Source of the DNA: Clostridia bacterium
GTDB taxonomy: Bacteria; Bacillota; Clostridia; Lachnospirales; Lachnospiraceae
Assembly: GCA_029101305.1 (NCBI GenBank)
Contig: JAQXQS010000050.1
Span: forward strand, 1-64,000
DNA: 64,000 nucleotides
Reading direction: 5' to 3'
In this document: one piece after another, positions 8,743 through 17,115 of the stretch
Position numbering within the stretch: position 1 is the first letter of the stretch
How the letters are laid out: each line of letters starts with the position of its first letter
Notes under the pieces: generated by a model
What the model saw: the letters and a program-made list of their open reading frames with translations, nothing else
Database searches by the model: none
What the model was told of the DNA's origin: nothing
Translations under genes and position numbers: made by a program

Positions 8743-9597
8743 ATGCGTTTACGTGCACTTGCAAAAATAAATCTGGGACTTGATGTGGTTGGGAAACGTG
8801 CGGACGGATACCATGAAGTCCGTATGATCATGCAGACCATACAGATGTATGATGTACTGGAAATTGAGAAGAAAGCAGAGCCGGGGATCACACTTACTAC
8901 GAATATTCCGTATGTTCCGACGGATGAGCGGAACCTTGTATATAAAGCGGCGAAAATGCTTATGGATGAGTTTCATGTGGAGGAAGGCCTTACCATGAAT
9001 CTGGAGAAGTTTATTCCGGTGGCAGCTGGTATGGCTGGTGGAAGTTCGGATGCTGCGGCAGCTTTTGTGGGAGTGAATAAACTGTTTAATCTGGGGCTTT
9101 CTGAGGAAGAGCTGATGAAGCGCGCGGTGAAGGTTGGGGCTGATGTTCCTTATTGTGTGATGAGGGGAACTGCCCTTGCAGAAGGTATTGGGGAGAAACT
9201 GACCAGGCTTCCGCGGGTGCCTCATTGCTATGTCCTGGTTGGGAAACCTGGGGTAAATGTTTCTACGAAGACAGCTTATGAGAATCTGCGTCTGGATGAT
9301 CCGGCAGTGGTGCATCCGGATATTGACGGAATGGTAACTGCTGTCCGTGAGGGGAATCTTGACGGACTGATCGCCAGGATGGGAAATGTATTTGAGCCGG
9401 GAATCATCGGGAAATATCCGGTTATCCAGGAAATCAAAGATCTGATGGAAAATAACGGAGCACGTAAGGCCATGATGAGCGGAAGTGGCCCTACTGTATT
9501 TGGGATTTTTGACAGCAAAGAGAAAATGGAGCAGGCAGCAGCTGTCCTTCGGGAGAGCAGACTGGCGAAGACTGTTTTTGCCACAGAAGTTTTTTAG
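8743..9597 (+). CDS. ispE: 4-diphosphocytidyl-2-C-methyl-D-erythritol kinase
   Basis: GHMP-family kinase that phosphorylates CDP-methylerythritol with ATP in the MEP isoprenoid pathway. The N-terminal AKINLGLDV (7-15) and the ATP-binding glycine/serine loop PVAAGMAGGSSDAAAAF (92-108) are intact, as is the C-terminal MMSGSGPTVFGIF motif. Length 284 is normal. A GCGGAGG ribosome site lies seven bases upstream. A GntR regulator follows after 12 bases; the two are probably cotranscribed. Pairing of ispE with a GntR-family gene is common in Clostridia. Confidence 0.95.
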   Translation: MRLRALAKINLGLDVVGKRADGYHEVRMIMQTIQMYDVLEIEKKAEPGITLTTNIPYVPTDERNLVYKAAKMLMDEFHVEEGLTMNLEKFIPVAAGMAGGSSDAAAAFVGVNKLFNLGLSEEELMKRAVKVGADVPYCVMRGTALAEGIGEKLTRLPRVPHCYVLVGKPGVNVSTKTAYENLRLDDPAVVHPDIDGMVTAVREGNLDGLIARMGNVFEPGIIGKYPVIQEIKDLMENNGARKAMMSGSGPTVFGIFDSKEKMEQAAAVLRESRLAKTVFATEVF

Positions 9598-9609
9598 GAG
9601 GGAACACAA

Positions 9610-10284
9610 ATGACAAGTGATTTTACAGTGCATATGGACGAGTACCTTCCATTACGGGAAGTTGTTTTTAATACATTGCGTCAGGCGATTCTGAAAGGAG
9701 AGCTGAAACCAGGCGAGAGACTGATGGAGATCGCCCTTGCTGAGAAGCTGGGAGTGAGCAGGACTCCCATCCGGGAAGCTATGCGTAAGCTGGAGCTGGA
9801 AGGTCTGGTAGTGATGATTCCAAGACGTGGAGCCCAGGTTGCCAATATTACAGAGAAGGATCTGAATGATGTCCTGGAAGTGCGGATCACCCTGGAGAAT
9901 ATGGCCATTGAGAAAGCCTGCGCCAATATGACAGATGAGGATATACAGAAGCTGGAACAGGCTGCGAAGGATTTCCAGGACAGCACCGCAGATGGAAATC
10001 TGGTAAAGATGGCAGAAGCAGATGTGAATTTCCATGAGGTAATTTACCAGGCGGCAGATAATAAGAGACTTATGCAGGTTTTGAACAATCTTCGGGAGCA
10101 GATTTACCGGTATCGGGTAGAATATCTGAAAGAGGATGAATCCAGAAACCGTCTGGTGAAGGAGCATGAGGAGATTACCCAGGCAATCCGGAACCGGGAT
10201 GTGAAGAAGGCACAGGAGCTGTCTTTTGAACATCTGGAGAATCAGCGTGTAGGAATTATTCAGGCGATTAAAGCAGAAGGATAA
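9610..10284 (+). CDS. GntR/FadR-type transcriptional regulator
   Basis: DNA-binding regulator with an N-terminal winged helix (about 15-75, including VSRTPIREAMRKLELEGLV and PRRGAQVANI) and a C-terminal all-helical FCD ligand-binding domain (about 85-220). The FCD metal-site pattern is partly visible: an Asp/Asn in DVNFHEVIYQAA and a His in KEHEEI and FEHLENQ. This subgroup usually binds carboxylic acids. It follows ispE by 12 bases and precedes a terminator, so it is the end of an operon. The effector and target genes are not evident here. Confidence 0.85.
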   Translation: MTSDFTVHMDEYLPLREVVFNTLRQAILKGELKPGERLMEIALAEKLGVSRTPIREAMRKLELEGLVVMIPRRGAQVANITEKDLNDVLEVRITLENMAIEKACANMTDEDIQKLEQAAKDFQDSTADGNLVKMAEADVNFHEVIYQAADNKRLMQVLNNLREQIYRYRVEYLKEDESRNRLVKEHEEITQAIRNRDVKKAQELSFEHLENQRVGIIQAIKAEG

Positions 10285-10322
10285 TATCTGTGAGAAAGAG
10301 AATATAATTTTATAACTTGGGA

Positions 10323-10355
10323 AACACTGGGAGAGATACCTGGTGTTTTTTTTTT
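10323..10355 (+). terminator. Rho-independent terminator after the GntR gene
   Basis: AACACTGGG at 10323-10331 pairs with CCTGGTGTT at 10339-10347 around a 7-base loop and is followed by a run of about ten T. Confidence 0.85.
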
Positions 10356-10402
10356 ATTAAATATTAGTTGATTTTAAAAAAATAAGAAAGCGACTGCAAG
10401 AA

Positions 10403-11929
10403 ATGAATAAAAATGACAATATTGTTATAATTTCAAAAGACATTCGTGCCAATGAAAGATGCATAAGAGAGCGCCTGGCAGATTGCGGGGACATCCAGAT
10501 CCGGAGGATGCGTCTTGGGGATGAGAGAAAAGTTGACTGCCTGATGGTTTATATAGAGGTGGCAACTTCCAATATGATGCTGGAGGATTCTGCTATTGGG
10601 AAGATGGTAGGGCATTTCTGGGAGATTTCACCGGAGGAGATCAAACAGTTTGTGGAATATAACAGTCTTGGAATTGCAGATGTAAAGAAGCTGACGGACA
10701 TGGAGCAGGTGTTTGCAGGAGTGCTCTCTGGGGACGCCGTGTTCTTTATGGACGGATTTGACCAGGCTATGAAAATTTCCAGTGAGGGATATCCGAGTAT
10801 GGGTGTCACGGAAGTGGAAATGGAAAAGGTGCTTCGCGGTTCCAAAGAGGGTTTTTCAGATTCCGTAAAAACAAATTCAGCACTGATCCGGAAGCGGCTG
10901 CGGGATACCAGACTGAAGGTGGTTGAATTTCACATGGGAGAACGCTCTCATACATTGGTGCAGATGGTTTATATGGAAGATCTGGTGCGTGAAGAATTTT
11001 TGGAACAGGTGAAGGAAAGGCTGGGGGCGTTTCGCATTGATGGAATCCTGGACAGCGGAATGCTGGAGCAGCTGACAGAGGATTCCTGGTTTTCCCCATT
11101 TCCTCAGTATCAGACGACAGAGAGACCGGATCGTGCGGCACAGGAAATCCTGAATGGAAAAGTGGTATTGTTGTGCGACAATTCCCCGGTGGCACTTGTT
11201 TTACCAGGCATTTTCAACAGTTTCATGGAGAGCAGTGAGGACTGGTATAATCGGTTTGAGATGGCGTCATTTCTCAGGTGTCTGCGGTATGTGGCACTGG
11301 CGGCGGCAACCTTACTCCCAGGGCTTTATCTGGCTGTGATCCGTTTTCACACGCAGATTTTGCCAACGAATATGATTCTGTCTTTTGCTCAAGCCAGAGA
11401 GGGAGTGCCTTTTTCCAGTATTGCGGAGTTAGTGCTTCTGGAGCTGTCTTTTGAACTGATCCGGGAGGCTGGGGTGCGAATTCCTGGCGCTTTGGGAAAT
11501 GCTATGGGAATTGTAGGAGGACTGATCGTCGGTTCTGCAGCAGTAGAGGCAAACCTGGTCAGCCCTATTGTGGTCATGGTGGTAGCGATAACAGCACTAG
11601 GTTCGCTGGCGATACCTAATGAAGAATTTGCTTCAGCGTTTCGGCTGCTTAAGTATTTCTTTCTGTTTCTTGGCGGATATCTGGGAATTTTTGGAATTGT
11701 GACGGGAATATATCTGACAGTGTCACATCTGGCAGGACTTCTCAGCTTTGGTGTCCCATATTTGATGCCTTTTATAAAACAAAGTTCTGGAAATGGGACT
11801 GGAAGCGGGATTGTGCGTGTACCCTTCAGGAAAAGATGGAGAAGACCGCTGTATGCAAAGGAAGATGAGCGTGTGCGCTTAAAAAAGACAGAGAGTGGAA
11901 ATTGTAAAAATGGAGGGGAGAGCGAATGA
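10403..11929 (+). CDS. Spore germination protein, GerA (A-subunit) family
   Basis: A-subunit of a nutrient germinant receptor in the spore inner membrane. The 508-residue protein has the typical layout: a soluble N-terminal region of two subdomains (about 1-285), then a helical membrane domain (about 290-470) containing LPGLYLAVIRFHTQ, the PFSSIAELVLLELSFELIREAGVRIP block and a glycine-rich GNAMGIVGGLIVG helix that are hallmarks of GerAA. A basic tail follows. Its stop overlaps the start of the next gene (ATGA), so the two are translationally coupled. No strong ribosome site is seen before the ATG. A forespore promoter would be expected but was not assigned. Confidence 0.88.
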   Translation: MNKNDNIVIISKDIRANERCIRERLADCGDIQIRRMRLGDERKVDCLMVYIEVATSNMMLEDSAIGKMVGHFWEISPEEIKQFVEYNSLGIADVKKLTDMEQVFAGVLSGDAVFFMDGFDQAMKISSEGYPSMGVTEVEMEKVLRGSKEGFSDSVKTNSALIRKRLRDTRLKVVEFHMGERSHTLVQMVYMEDLVREEFLEQVKERLGAFRIDGILDSGMLEQLTEDSWFSPFPQYQTTERPDRAAQEILNGKVVLLCDNSPVALVLPGIFNSFMESSEDWYNRFEMASFLRCLRYVALAAATLLPGLYLAVIRFHTQILPTNMILSFAQAREGVPFSSIAELVLLELSFELIREAGVRIPGALGNAMGIVGGLIVGSAAVEANLVSPIVVMVVAITALGSLAIPNEEFASAFRLLKYFFLFLGGYLGIFGIVTGIYLTVSHLAGLLSFGVPYLMPFIKQSSGNGTGSGIVRVPFRKRWRRPLYAKEDERVRLKKTESGNCKNGGESE

Positions 11930-13599
11930 AATTTGCAGAAAACAACCGGATTTCCCAGCGGCAGCTATACAGGCAGATCGTGATCGCTTTCATTGCACCG
12001 TTTTTGTTATGTCTTTTTGGAAAAAGACAAACGCTGGGGCTTAGTGGGCTGACAGGTACAGTTTTAGCGCTAATTGCAGTTTTGTTCTATGTGATTTTTC
12101 TTGTTCGCCTCCGCCATGCTTTTGGGAATCCATGTAAAACAGCCGGTCAAATCGGGGGCCGGCTGGTGGGAGTATTCTTTCTTATATATTGTATTTGGGG
12201 AGCGACGTTTCTGCTGGATCTGTTGGGAGAAATCGTAGCGGTCAGTCTGGGAACTGGTGTAGCGAAGGGGTGGCTTTGTCTGCTTGCATTGCTGGTGTGC
12301 AGTATGGGAACACACAGGGGAATTCAGCGCCGGGGTAGAATCGGAGAAGTGTCAGGTGGCGTGGTACTGGCTGCGGTCTTGCTTATGCTGTTTTTGTCCA
12401 TAGGGCAGGGGAAATGGGAATATCTTCAGGAGATGGTGTGGAATTCGTCGTTTTCAGAAAAAAAAATCCTGGAAAGTGGGTATGGAGTGATATGTGCATT
12501 TTCGGGACTGGGGATGTTGCCCTTTTCGCTGGACCAGACAGTGAGAAAAAAAGAAAACAGTACAGGAAAGACGGTAAGTCTTGCCGTTTTCACTCTGGGA
12601 GTTTTACTTATTCTTACAGAATTGCTGCTTTCGTCTGTATTAGGCTGGGGCCGTCTGAAATACGAGAACTATCCCATTTTACCCTTGCTTGCAGGCGCTG
12701 ATCTGCCAGGAAATGTGCTGGCCAGATTCGACATACTCTGGATGGGATTTCTCTTATACAGTCTTTTGTTTTCTATAGGAAGTCTTCTGCATTACGGTCA
12801 TTTAATTGTGGAAAAATCTGGTCTGGGAACAGGGCGGCTGTGGATACCGCTCCTTGTTTACGGGGGAATTGTGGCTGAAATGGGAGCCTGGAGTATCCGG
12901 GATTATTTCCCTTTATACCTGGAATATATATTTGTGCCTGGAATGTTGATTATTCAAATTGTATTTTTTATTATAGGAAAAAAGAGGTGGAAAAAGAAGC
13001 TTGCTGCAGCGGCATGTGCCAGCGCGATTTTCTTTCTGACTGGCTGCGGTGGCGTGGAACCGGAGAAGCGCTTGTATCCTTTGGCTCTTGGTGTTGACCT
13101 GAATGGTGGAAATCTCCAGGTGACTTATGGAGTTCCAGATCTTCCAAAATCCACTGGACAGGAGAAAAATGGAGAAGATCAGGGAAATGCCGCCCCTTCC
13201 ATTGTGGGGGAAAGCTTTGAAGAGATTGAGAATCTCTATGGCCGTACACAGGAAAAATACCTGGATATGGGGCATCTGGAAATTTTAGTCCTTGGCCAGG
13301 CGTTATTAGATGGTGGTCGTTGGGAACAGGCGCTTGCTTATCTGAAACAGGAATCTGTCATAGGCGAAAATGTTTACGTGTTCTGTTGTGATAATGCTTC
13401 TGAAGCTGTAGCCTGGACAAGTCCTCAGGAAACTTCCCTGGGAGAATATCTTCTTGGACTTCTGGAAAATAATCCAAACGGAAGTCCTGGGCAGGCGGTG
13501 ACACTCCGGGAGGTTTACCACGAATTTTACGACCGGGGCGCGTTGCCGTCATTGCCGGAAATTAAGATTCAGGGAGCGGAATTGGAGGTGATATTCTAA
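11926..13599 (+). CDS. Fused spore germination permease (GerB) and truncated GerC lipoprotein
   Basis: A single 557-residue protein joining two receptor subunits that are normally separate. Residues 1 to about 355 are the ten-helix APC-type permease of the GerB family. It is followed by KKRWKKK, a hydrophobic stretch and the lipobox LTGC (Cys374), which is a GerC signal peptide. About 183 residues of the GerC N-terminal domain follow (KRLYPLALGVDL, YLDMGHLEILVLG, ending near LPEIKIQG). No ATG, GTG or TTG with a ribosome site lies at the junction in this frame, so the fusion appears real. The two later GerC domains are absent: the frame stops at 13597, and a palindromic repeat begins immediately after. 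The former signal peptide could act as an eleventh helix that places the GerC domain outside. Confidence 0.85.
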   Translation: MKFAENNRISQRQLYRQIVIAFIAPFLLCLFGKRQTLGLSGLTGTVLALIAVLFYVIFLVRLRHAFGNPCKTAGQIGGRLVGVFFLIYCIWGATFLLDLLGEIVAVSLGTGVAKGWLCLLALLVCSMGTHRGIQRRGRIGEVSGGVVLAAVLLMLFLSIGQGKWEYLQEMVWNSSFSEKKILESGYGVICAFSGLGMLPFSLDQTVRKKENSTGKTVSLAVFTLGVLLILTELLLSSVLGWGRLKYENYPILPLLAGADLPGNVLARFDILWMGFLLYSLLFSIGSLLHYGHLIVEKSGLGTGRLWIPLLVYGGIVAEMGAWSIRDYFPLYLEYIFVPGMLIIQIVFFIIGKKRWKKKLAAAACASAIFFLTGCGGVEPEKRLYPLALGVDLNGGNLQVTYGVPDLPKSTGQEKNGEDQGNAAPSIVGESFEEIENLYGRTQEKYLDMGHLEILVLGQALLDGGRWEQALAYLKQESVIGENVYVFCCDNASEAVAWTSPQETSLGEYLLGLLENNPNGSPGQAVTLREVYHEFYDRGALPSLPEIKIQGAELEVIF

Positions 13600-13600
13600 A

Positions 13601-13798
13601 CGGACATGTCTGCTTACGCAGACATTACCATGAATGAAAGTCGATTGCTCCGCACCGTTGGCGCTCCCGCAATCGCCGACTGTATTCGTAATCCGGGCTA
13701 TTGCCCTACTTACGCATACAGTCTAGCCCGTGCGATATCCATGAATCCACTATGCAAGCATGCTGGATTCATGGCTGCCGCACAGGACTTTCATAGTA
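13601..13798. repeat. Palindromic intergenic repeat, copy 1 (long form)
   Basis: Starts two bases after the gerB-gerC stop. It contains the small palindrome TGTCTGCTTACGCAGACA (13607-13624), then ATTACCATGAATGAAAGTC, a central segment of about 85 bases, and a nested inverted repeat (CCATGAATCCA...TGGATTCATGG) ending in GCACAGGACTTTCATAGTAA. A shorter copy without the central segment lies at 61702-61805 in the opposite orientation. The open reading frame through it (SAYADITMNES) is a by-product of the repeat, not a gene. Confidence 0.75.
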
Positions 13799-13816
13799 AA
13801 AAATGAGGAATGGAGT

Positions 13817-13888
13817 ATGCCATTAACAAAGACAATTCGGAATACATTTTTGCTGGCAGAGGGAAAGGTACTGGACTGGTATGAATAA
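13817..13888 (+). CDS. Possible 23-residue peptide
   Basis: A very short reading frame (ATG at 13817, TAA at 13886-13888) with TGGAG directly before the start. The peptide reads MPLTKTIRNTFLL then AEGKVLDWYE. It lies between the repeat and a small membrane protein gene. It may be a chance frame or a remnant; nothing supports a function. Confidence 0.2.
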   Translation: MPLTKTIRNTFLLAEGKVLDWYE

Positions 13889-13972
13889 TTAAGAAAATAC
13901 AGGAAATACTCCTGATAACAATAATTACTGGAAGTAAAGCCAGTAATAATAAAAGTTTTCGGGGGTATTACC

Positions 13973-14203
13973 ATGTCATATTTAAGAAAAATTCAATATC
14001 ATATATTAGCAGCGGTTTTACTGTCAGCATTGCTTTTCAAAAATCCGGAAGTGATAAATAGAAATTCAAAGGTTCTGGCCTGGTGGGGAACCATTTATCC
14101 ACAGTTTTGTTTTATGGAAATGCATGAAGAGGAGAATATGCCACAGAAAGAACCCAAATTTCATTTCTGGATTGCGGAGAAAGTTTTGGAAATCATAGAT
14201 TGA
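13973..14203 (+). CDS. Small putative membrane protein
   Basis: Unrecognised 76-residue frame. Residues 9-23 form one short hydrophobic segment (HILAAVLLSALLF), followed by a polar tail with a KEPKFHFW stretch. A run of five G lies about eight bases before the ATG, a poor but possible ribosome site. The region 13800-14354 otherwise has no clear gene; 14204-14354 holds only a TTTTCTGCC/GGCAGAAA inverted repeat upstream of murI. Expression is uncertain. Confidence 0.35.
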   Translation: MSYLRKIQYHILAAVLLSALLFKNPEVINRNSKVLAWWGTIYPQFCFMEMHEEENMPQKEPKFHFWIAEKVLEIID

Positions 14204-14354
14204 TGGAATCCCATCTGTTTTCTGCCTTGCACCATAGTGACTTTGGTGTTAAAATGGGGGGACAAGATGGCAGAAATGACACAGGGAATGTTACTGGAGT
14301 GAATAGTAACCAATGATTTTCTGCCTATTTTAATATGAATTTGGAGACAGATAA

Positions 14355-15176
14355 ATGAAAATAGACAGAGATGCTCCTGTAGGGGTATTTGATTCCGGTA
14401 TTGGAGGGCTTACGGTTGCCAGAGAGATCATGCGAAATCTTCCGGCAGAGAAAATCGTGTACTTTGGAGATACAGCCCGCGTTCCATATGGAAGCAAATC
14501 CAAGGAGACTATTATAAGATATTCACGTCAGATCATCCGCTTTCTGAAAGAACAGCAGGTAAAGGCAATTGTGGTTGCCTGCAATACGGCAAGTGCCTTT
14601 GCCCTGGATGCAGTCCGGGAGGAATTTGACATTCCCATTCTTGGTGTGATCGAAGCTGGCGCGAAGGTTGCCGCGCAGGTCACCCGGAACAAACGGGTGG
14701 GAATAATTGGTACAGAGGGTACGGTAGGAAGCGGCATTCATGCAGAAATGCTGAAGAAAATTGATCCGGAAATCACAGTGATCGGGAAGCCTTGTCCGCT
14801 CTTTGTTCCGCTTGTTGAGGAAGGATGGACACACGATCCGGTGACGGTGGAGGTGGCAACCAGATATTTAAGAGAATTGCAGGAGAAAGATATTGATACT
14901 TTGATCCTGGGCTGTACGCATTATCCGCTGCTGCGTTCCACCATTGGTCAGGTTATGGGAGATGGGGTTCAGCTTGTGAATCCGGCGTATGAGACCGCAT
15001 TAGAGCTTGGGAAACTGCTGAAAGAGCAGGACATGCAGAGCACAGGTCAGGGACAGTCTGATTTCCCATACCGATTCTATGTCAGTGATCTGGCTGAGAA
15101 ATTTAAGGGCTTTGCTAATTCTATCCTGCCATTTGATGTAGAGAAGACGCAGAAGATTGATATTGAGAAATATTGA
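14355..15176 (+). CDS. murI: Glutamate racemase
   Basis: Converts L-glutamate to D-glutamate for peptidoglycan, without cofactor, in the cytoplasm. Both catalytic cysteines are present: Cys76 in VVACNTASA and Cys187 in LGCTHYPLL. The N-terminal GVFDSGIGGLTV and GDTARVPYGSKS motifs are intact. Length 273 is normal. GGAGA lies about nine bases before the ATG. The next gene (DUF1934) starts 77 bases downstream on the same strand. Confidence 0.95.
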   Translation: MKIDRDAPVGVFDSGIGGLTVAREIMRNLPAEKIVYFGDTARVPYGSKSKETIIRYSRQIIRFLKEQQVKAIVVACNTASAFALDAVREEFDIPILGVIEAGAKVAAQVTRNKRVGIIGTEGTVGSGIHAEMLKKIDPEITVIGKPCPLFVPLVEEGWTHDPVTVEVATRYLRELQEKDIDTLILGCTHYPLLRSTIGQVMGDGVQLVNPAYETALELGKLLKEQDMQSTGQGQSDFPYRFYVSDLAEKFKGFANSILPFDVEKTQKIDIEKY

Positions 15177-15253
15177 ATAACGAAATCTAGTTGCAAGTAA
15201 AAGAAAAGTTGTGAAATCTGCTTTAGCAGATTGGAAGAAATGGAAAGATCATA

Positions 15254-15700
15254 ATGGAAAAAGAAGTTTTAATTCATGTAAGAGGTTTACATATGATGGA
15301 CACTCCGGAGGGAGATGAGCCTATCGAGATCGTGGTGCCGGGTGAGTATTATTTCCGCAACGGCAGCCACTATCTCCGCTATGAGGAAATGCTAGACGAG
15401 CATGGCGATCCTACTGTAAATTATATCAAGATTTCTCCACGGGGAATGGAAGTACGGAAAAAGGGACAGGTAAATACCCATATGGTATTTGAGCAGGGCA
15501 AGCGGAACATGGCACTTTATACCACACCGTTTGGCACTTTGGAAATGGGAATTTCCGCCACCAATCTGGAATTGAAGGAAAGTGACAGCAGGCTTGACAT
15601 GAAAGTAAAGTATTCCCTGGATCTGAACCAGGAGCATGTGGCAGATTGCTGTTTGGATATTCATGCCCAGGAGAAGAATGCGTCAGGGTTTGTGCTGTGA
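15254..15700 (+). CDS. DUF1934 beta-barrel protein
   Basis: A 148-residue cytoplasmic protein of the DUF1934/YwiB family, a small calycin-like beta-barrel of unknown function that is widespread in Firmicutes. Seen in the sequence are alternating strand patterns, YFRNGSHYLRYEE near residue 32, a PFGTLEMGISATNLEL strand near residue 92, and a closing LDMKVKYSLDLN strand. Family members often sit next to cell-wall or arginyl-tRNA synthetase genes; here it follows murI. A strong terminator comes after it. Confidence 0.8.
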   Translation: MEKEVLIHVRGLHMMDTPEGDEPIEIVVPGEYYFRNGSHYLRYEEMLDEHGDPTVNYIKISPRGMEVRKKGQVNTHMVFEQGKRNMALYTTPFGTLEMGISATNLELKESDSRLDMKVKYSLDLNQEHVADCCLDIHAQEKNASGFVL

Positions 15701-15728
15701 GAATTACAGCGCAGGATTTTTGAAATAA

Positions 15729-15778
15729 AACAGCCAGAGACTACCTGTAAGCTAGGAGTTTCCGGCTGTTCTTTTTAT
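15729..15778. terminator. Terminator between DUF1934 gene and fic
   Basis: AACAGCCAGAGACT at 15729-15742 pairs with the complementary arm ending CCGGCTGTT at 15770 and is followed by CTTTTTATT. The genes on either side converge on it. Confidence 0.75.
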
Positions 15779-16824
15779 TAATTCAACCGAAAATAGCACG
15801 TGCTTTTTCCGCGCCCTTCTTTTTTTAATTCACCAGCCGTAACCAGCTTCCGTAAGGCACTTTCGATGGAACTGTCACTGAGTGTAGGACAGAATTCGCG
15901 AATATCCTGTTTGGTAAAACGTCCGATTTTATTTTTGCTGGCACGCCGTACCATTTCAAGCGCAGAAAGTTTGGTTTCCACAAGGGATACACGGTCTTCA
16001 AAGTCTTTATATGCTGCCAGGATTGTTCCGAGAATATACTTGATAAAAGGCAAGGCATTTTCCGTCCCTTCATGCCATCCGGTTTGTGATTCTGCAAGGG
16101 CATGATAGTAGAGATCTTTATTTTGGGCAATCTTAGCTTCAAGAGAAATATATTTGCCAACATAGAATCCATTTCGATACAAGAGTAACGTTGTCAGCAA
16201 TCTGCTCATTCTTCCATTTCCATCGTTGAAGGGATGGATACAGAGGAAGTCATGAATAAAGACTGGAATTGCGATTAGTGGTTCTACTTCCATGTTTCCG
16301 ATTATCCGGTTATACTCTTCACAGATTTTATCCAGAGCTTCTGGTGTTTCATATGGGGAAAGTGGTGTAAACAATGTTTCAACATGACCGTCTGGGTATG
16401 TGGCACTAATGTAGTTTTGTACAGTTTTTGTGCGACCGGCAATTGGATTGTTCATGTGACTATAAAGTATTTTGTGAAGCTGCAGGATATAATTCTGGGT
16501 GATCGGAATAGCATCAAAACTTTCATGTATAATATTCAGTACGTCACGATATCCAGCTATTTCCTGCTCATCACGATTTTTGGGGGTTGTCTTTTCTTTG
16601 ACGAGTTGGCGGATTCGTGTATTTGTAGTGACTATGCCTTCAATAGCATTTGATGCTTCTGTGCTTTGAACTTTAGCGATTTCTACAAGCTTTTCAAGTC
16701 CTTCGGGGCGTTGTTTCAGGTATAATTCCTGTTTACCAGCTTCTTTATATATTGCAGCAACGAGCCCGAGGATGTCTGAATCCCATTTTTGCTCTTTGAG
16801 TGAGGAGTAATTAAAGATTCTCAT
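15778..16824 (-). CDS. Fic-domain AMPylase-type protein with C-terminal winged helix
   Basis: Probably transfers AMP to a target protein. The 348-residue protein has an N-terminal Fic_N region, the inhibitory helix motif S58-x-x-x-E62-G63 (in EASNAIEGI) that blocks the active site in class II Fic proteins, the catalytic loop HPFNDGNGRMSR (from about residue 197), and a C-terminal winged-helix domain (about 285-345). Because the inhibitory helix is in the same chain, no separate antitoxin is needed. Upstream on its own strand lies a dense array of TAAGGGAA repeats (16843-16926), so self-regulation by the winged helix is plausible. The target is unknown. AGGAGG precedes the ATG. Confidence 0.9.
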   Translation of the reverse strand: MRIFNYSSLKEQKWDSDILGLVAAIYKEAGKQELYLKQRPEGLEKLVEIAKVQSTEASNAIEGIVTTNTRIRQLVKEKTTPKNRDEQEIAGYRDVLNIIHESFDAIPITQNYILQLHKILYSHMNNPIAGRTKTVQNYISATYPDGHVETLFTPLSPYETPEALDKICEEYNRIIGNMEVEPLIAIPVFIHDFLCIHPFNDGNGRMSRLLTTLLLYRNGFYVGKYISLEAKIAQNKDLYYHALAESQTGWHEGTENALPFIKYILGTILAAYKDFEDRVSLVETKLSALEMVRRASKNKIGRFTKQDIREFCPTLSDSSIESALRKLVTAGELKKEGRGKSTCYFRLN

Positions 16825-16842
16825 TTCGTACCTCCTATCTTT

Positions 16843-16926
16843 TTCCCTTAAATAATACCCTAAAATAAGGGAAAGAACAATAGAATAAGGGAAAATTCCC
16901 TTAATATTATACCATAAATAAGGGAA
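16843..16926. promoter_or_regulatory. Array of five TAAGGGAA operator-like repeats upstream of fic
   Basis: The octamer TAAGGGAA occurs at 16866-16873, 16886-16893 and 16919-16926 on the plus strand and at 16843-16850 and 16896-16903 on the minus strand. Start-to-start distances are 23, 20, 10 and 23 bases, mostly close to whole helical turns. The array covers the expected fic promoter and almost reaches its ribosome site, the placement of a repressor-binding region. The rest of 16927-17115 holds nothing recognisable apart from the GH78 ribosome site. Confidence 0.6.
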
Positions 16927-17115
16927 TAATATTCAGACAAGCTTTTTGAGTGATACGAAAGCGTAATCTGTAGCTTTTTAAACGTGGGATGTTGTGGACT
17001 ATTGGGGAAATTCATTTTATACTATAGTTAAATTGTGAGTAGATTTACAAGGAAAGAGAAATGGTTACGGTTCAAAGATTGTGAACAGCAATAATTTACG
17101 GGAGGAAAACAAAAA

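Noticed and set aside
13606..13806. Open frame of 66 residues beginning MSAYADITMNES
   Set aside because: It lies wholly in the palindromic repeat; the same peptide appears in the other copy near 61760-61800 fused to a different frame. No ribosome site.
16843..16926. CRISPR array
   Set aside because: The TAAGGGAA units are only eight bases, in both orientations and with unequal spacing. They fit operators, not CRISPR repeats.
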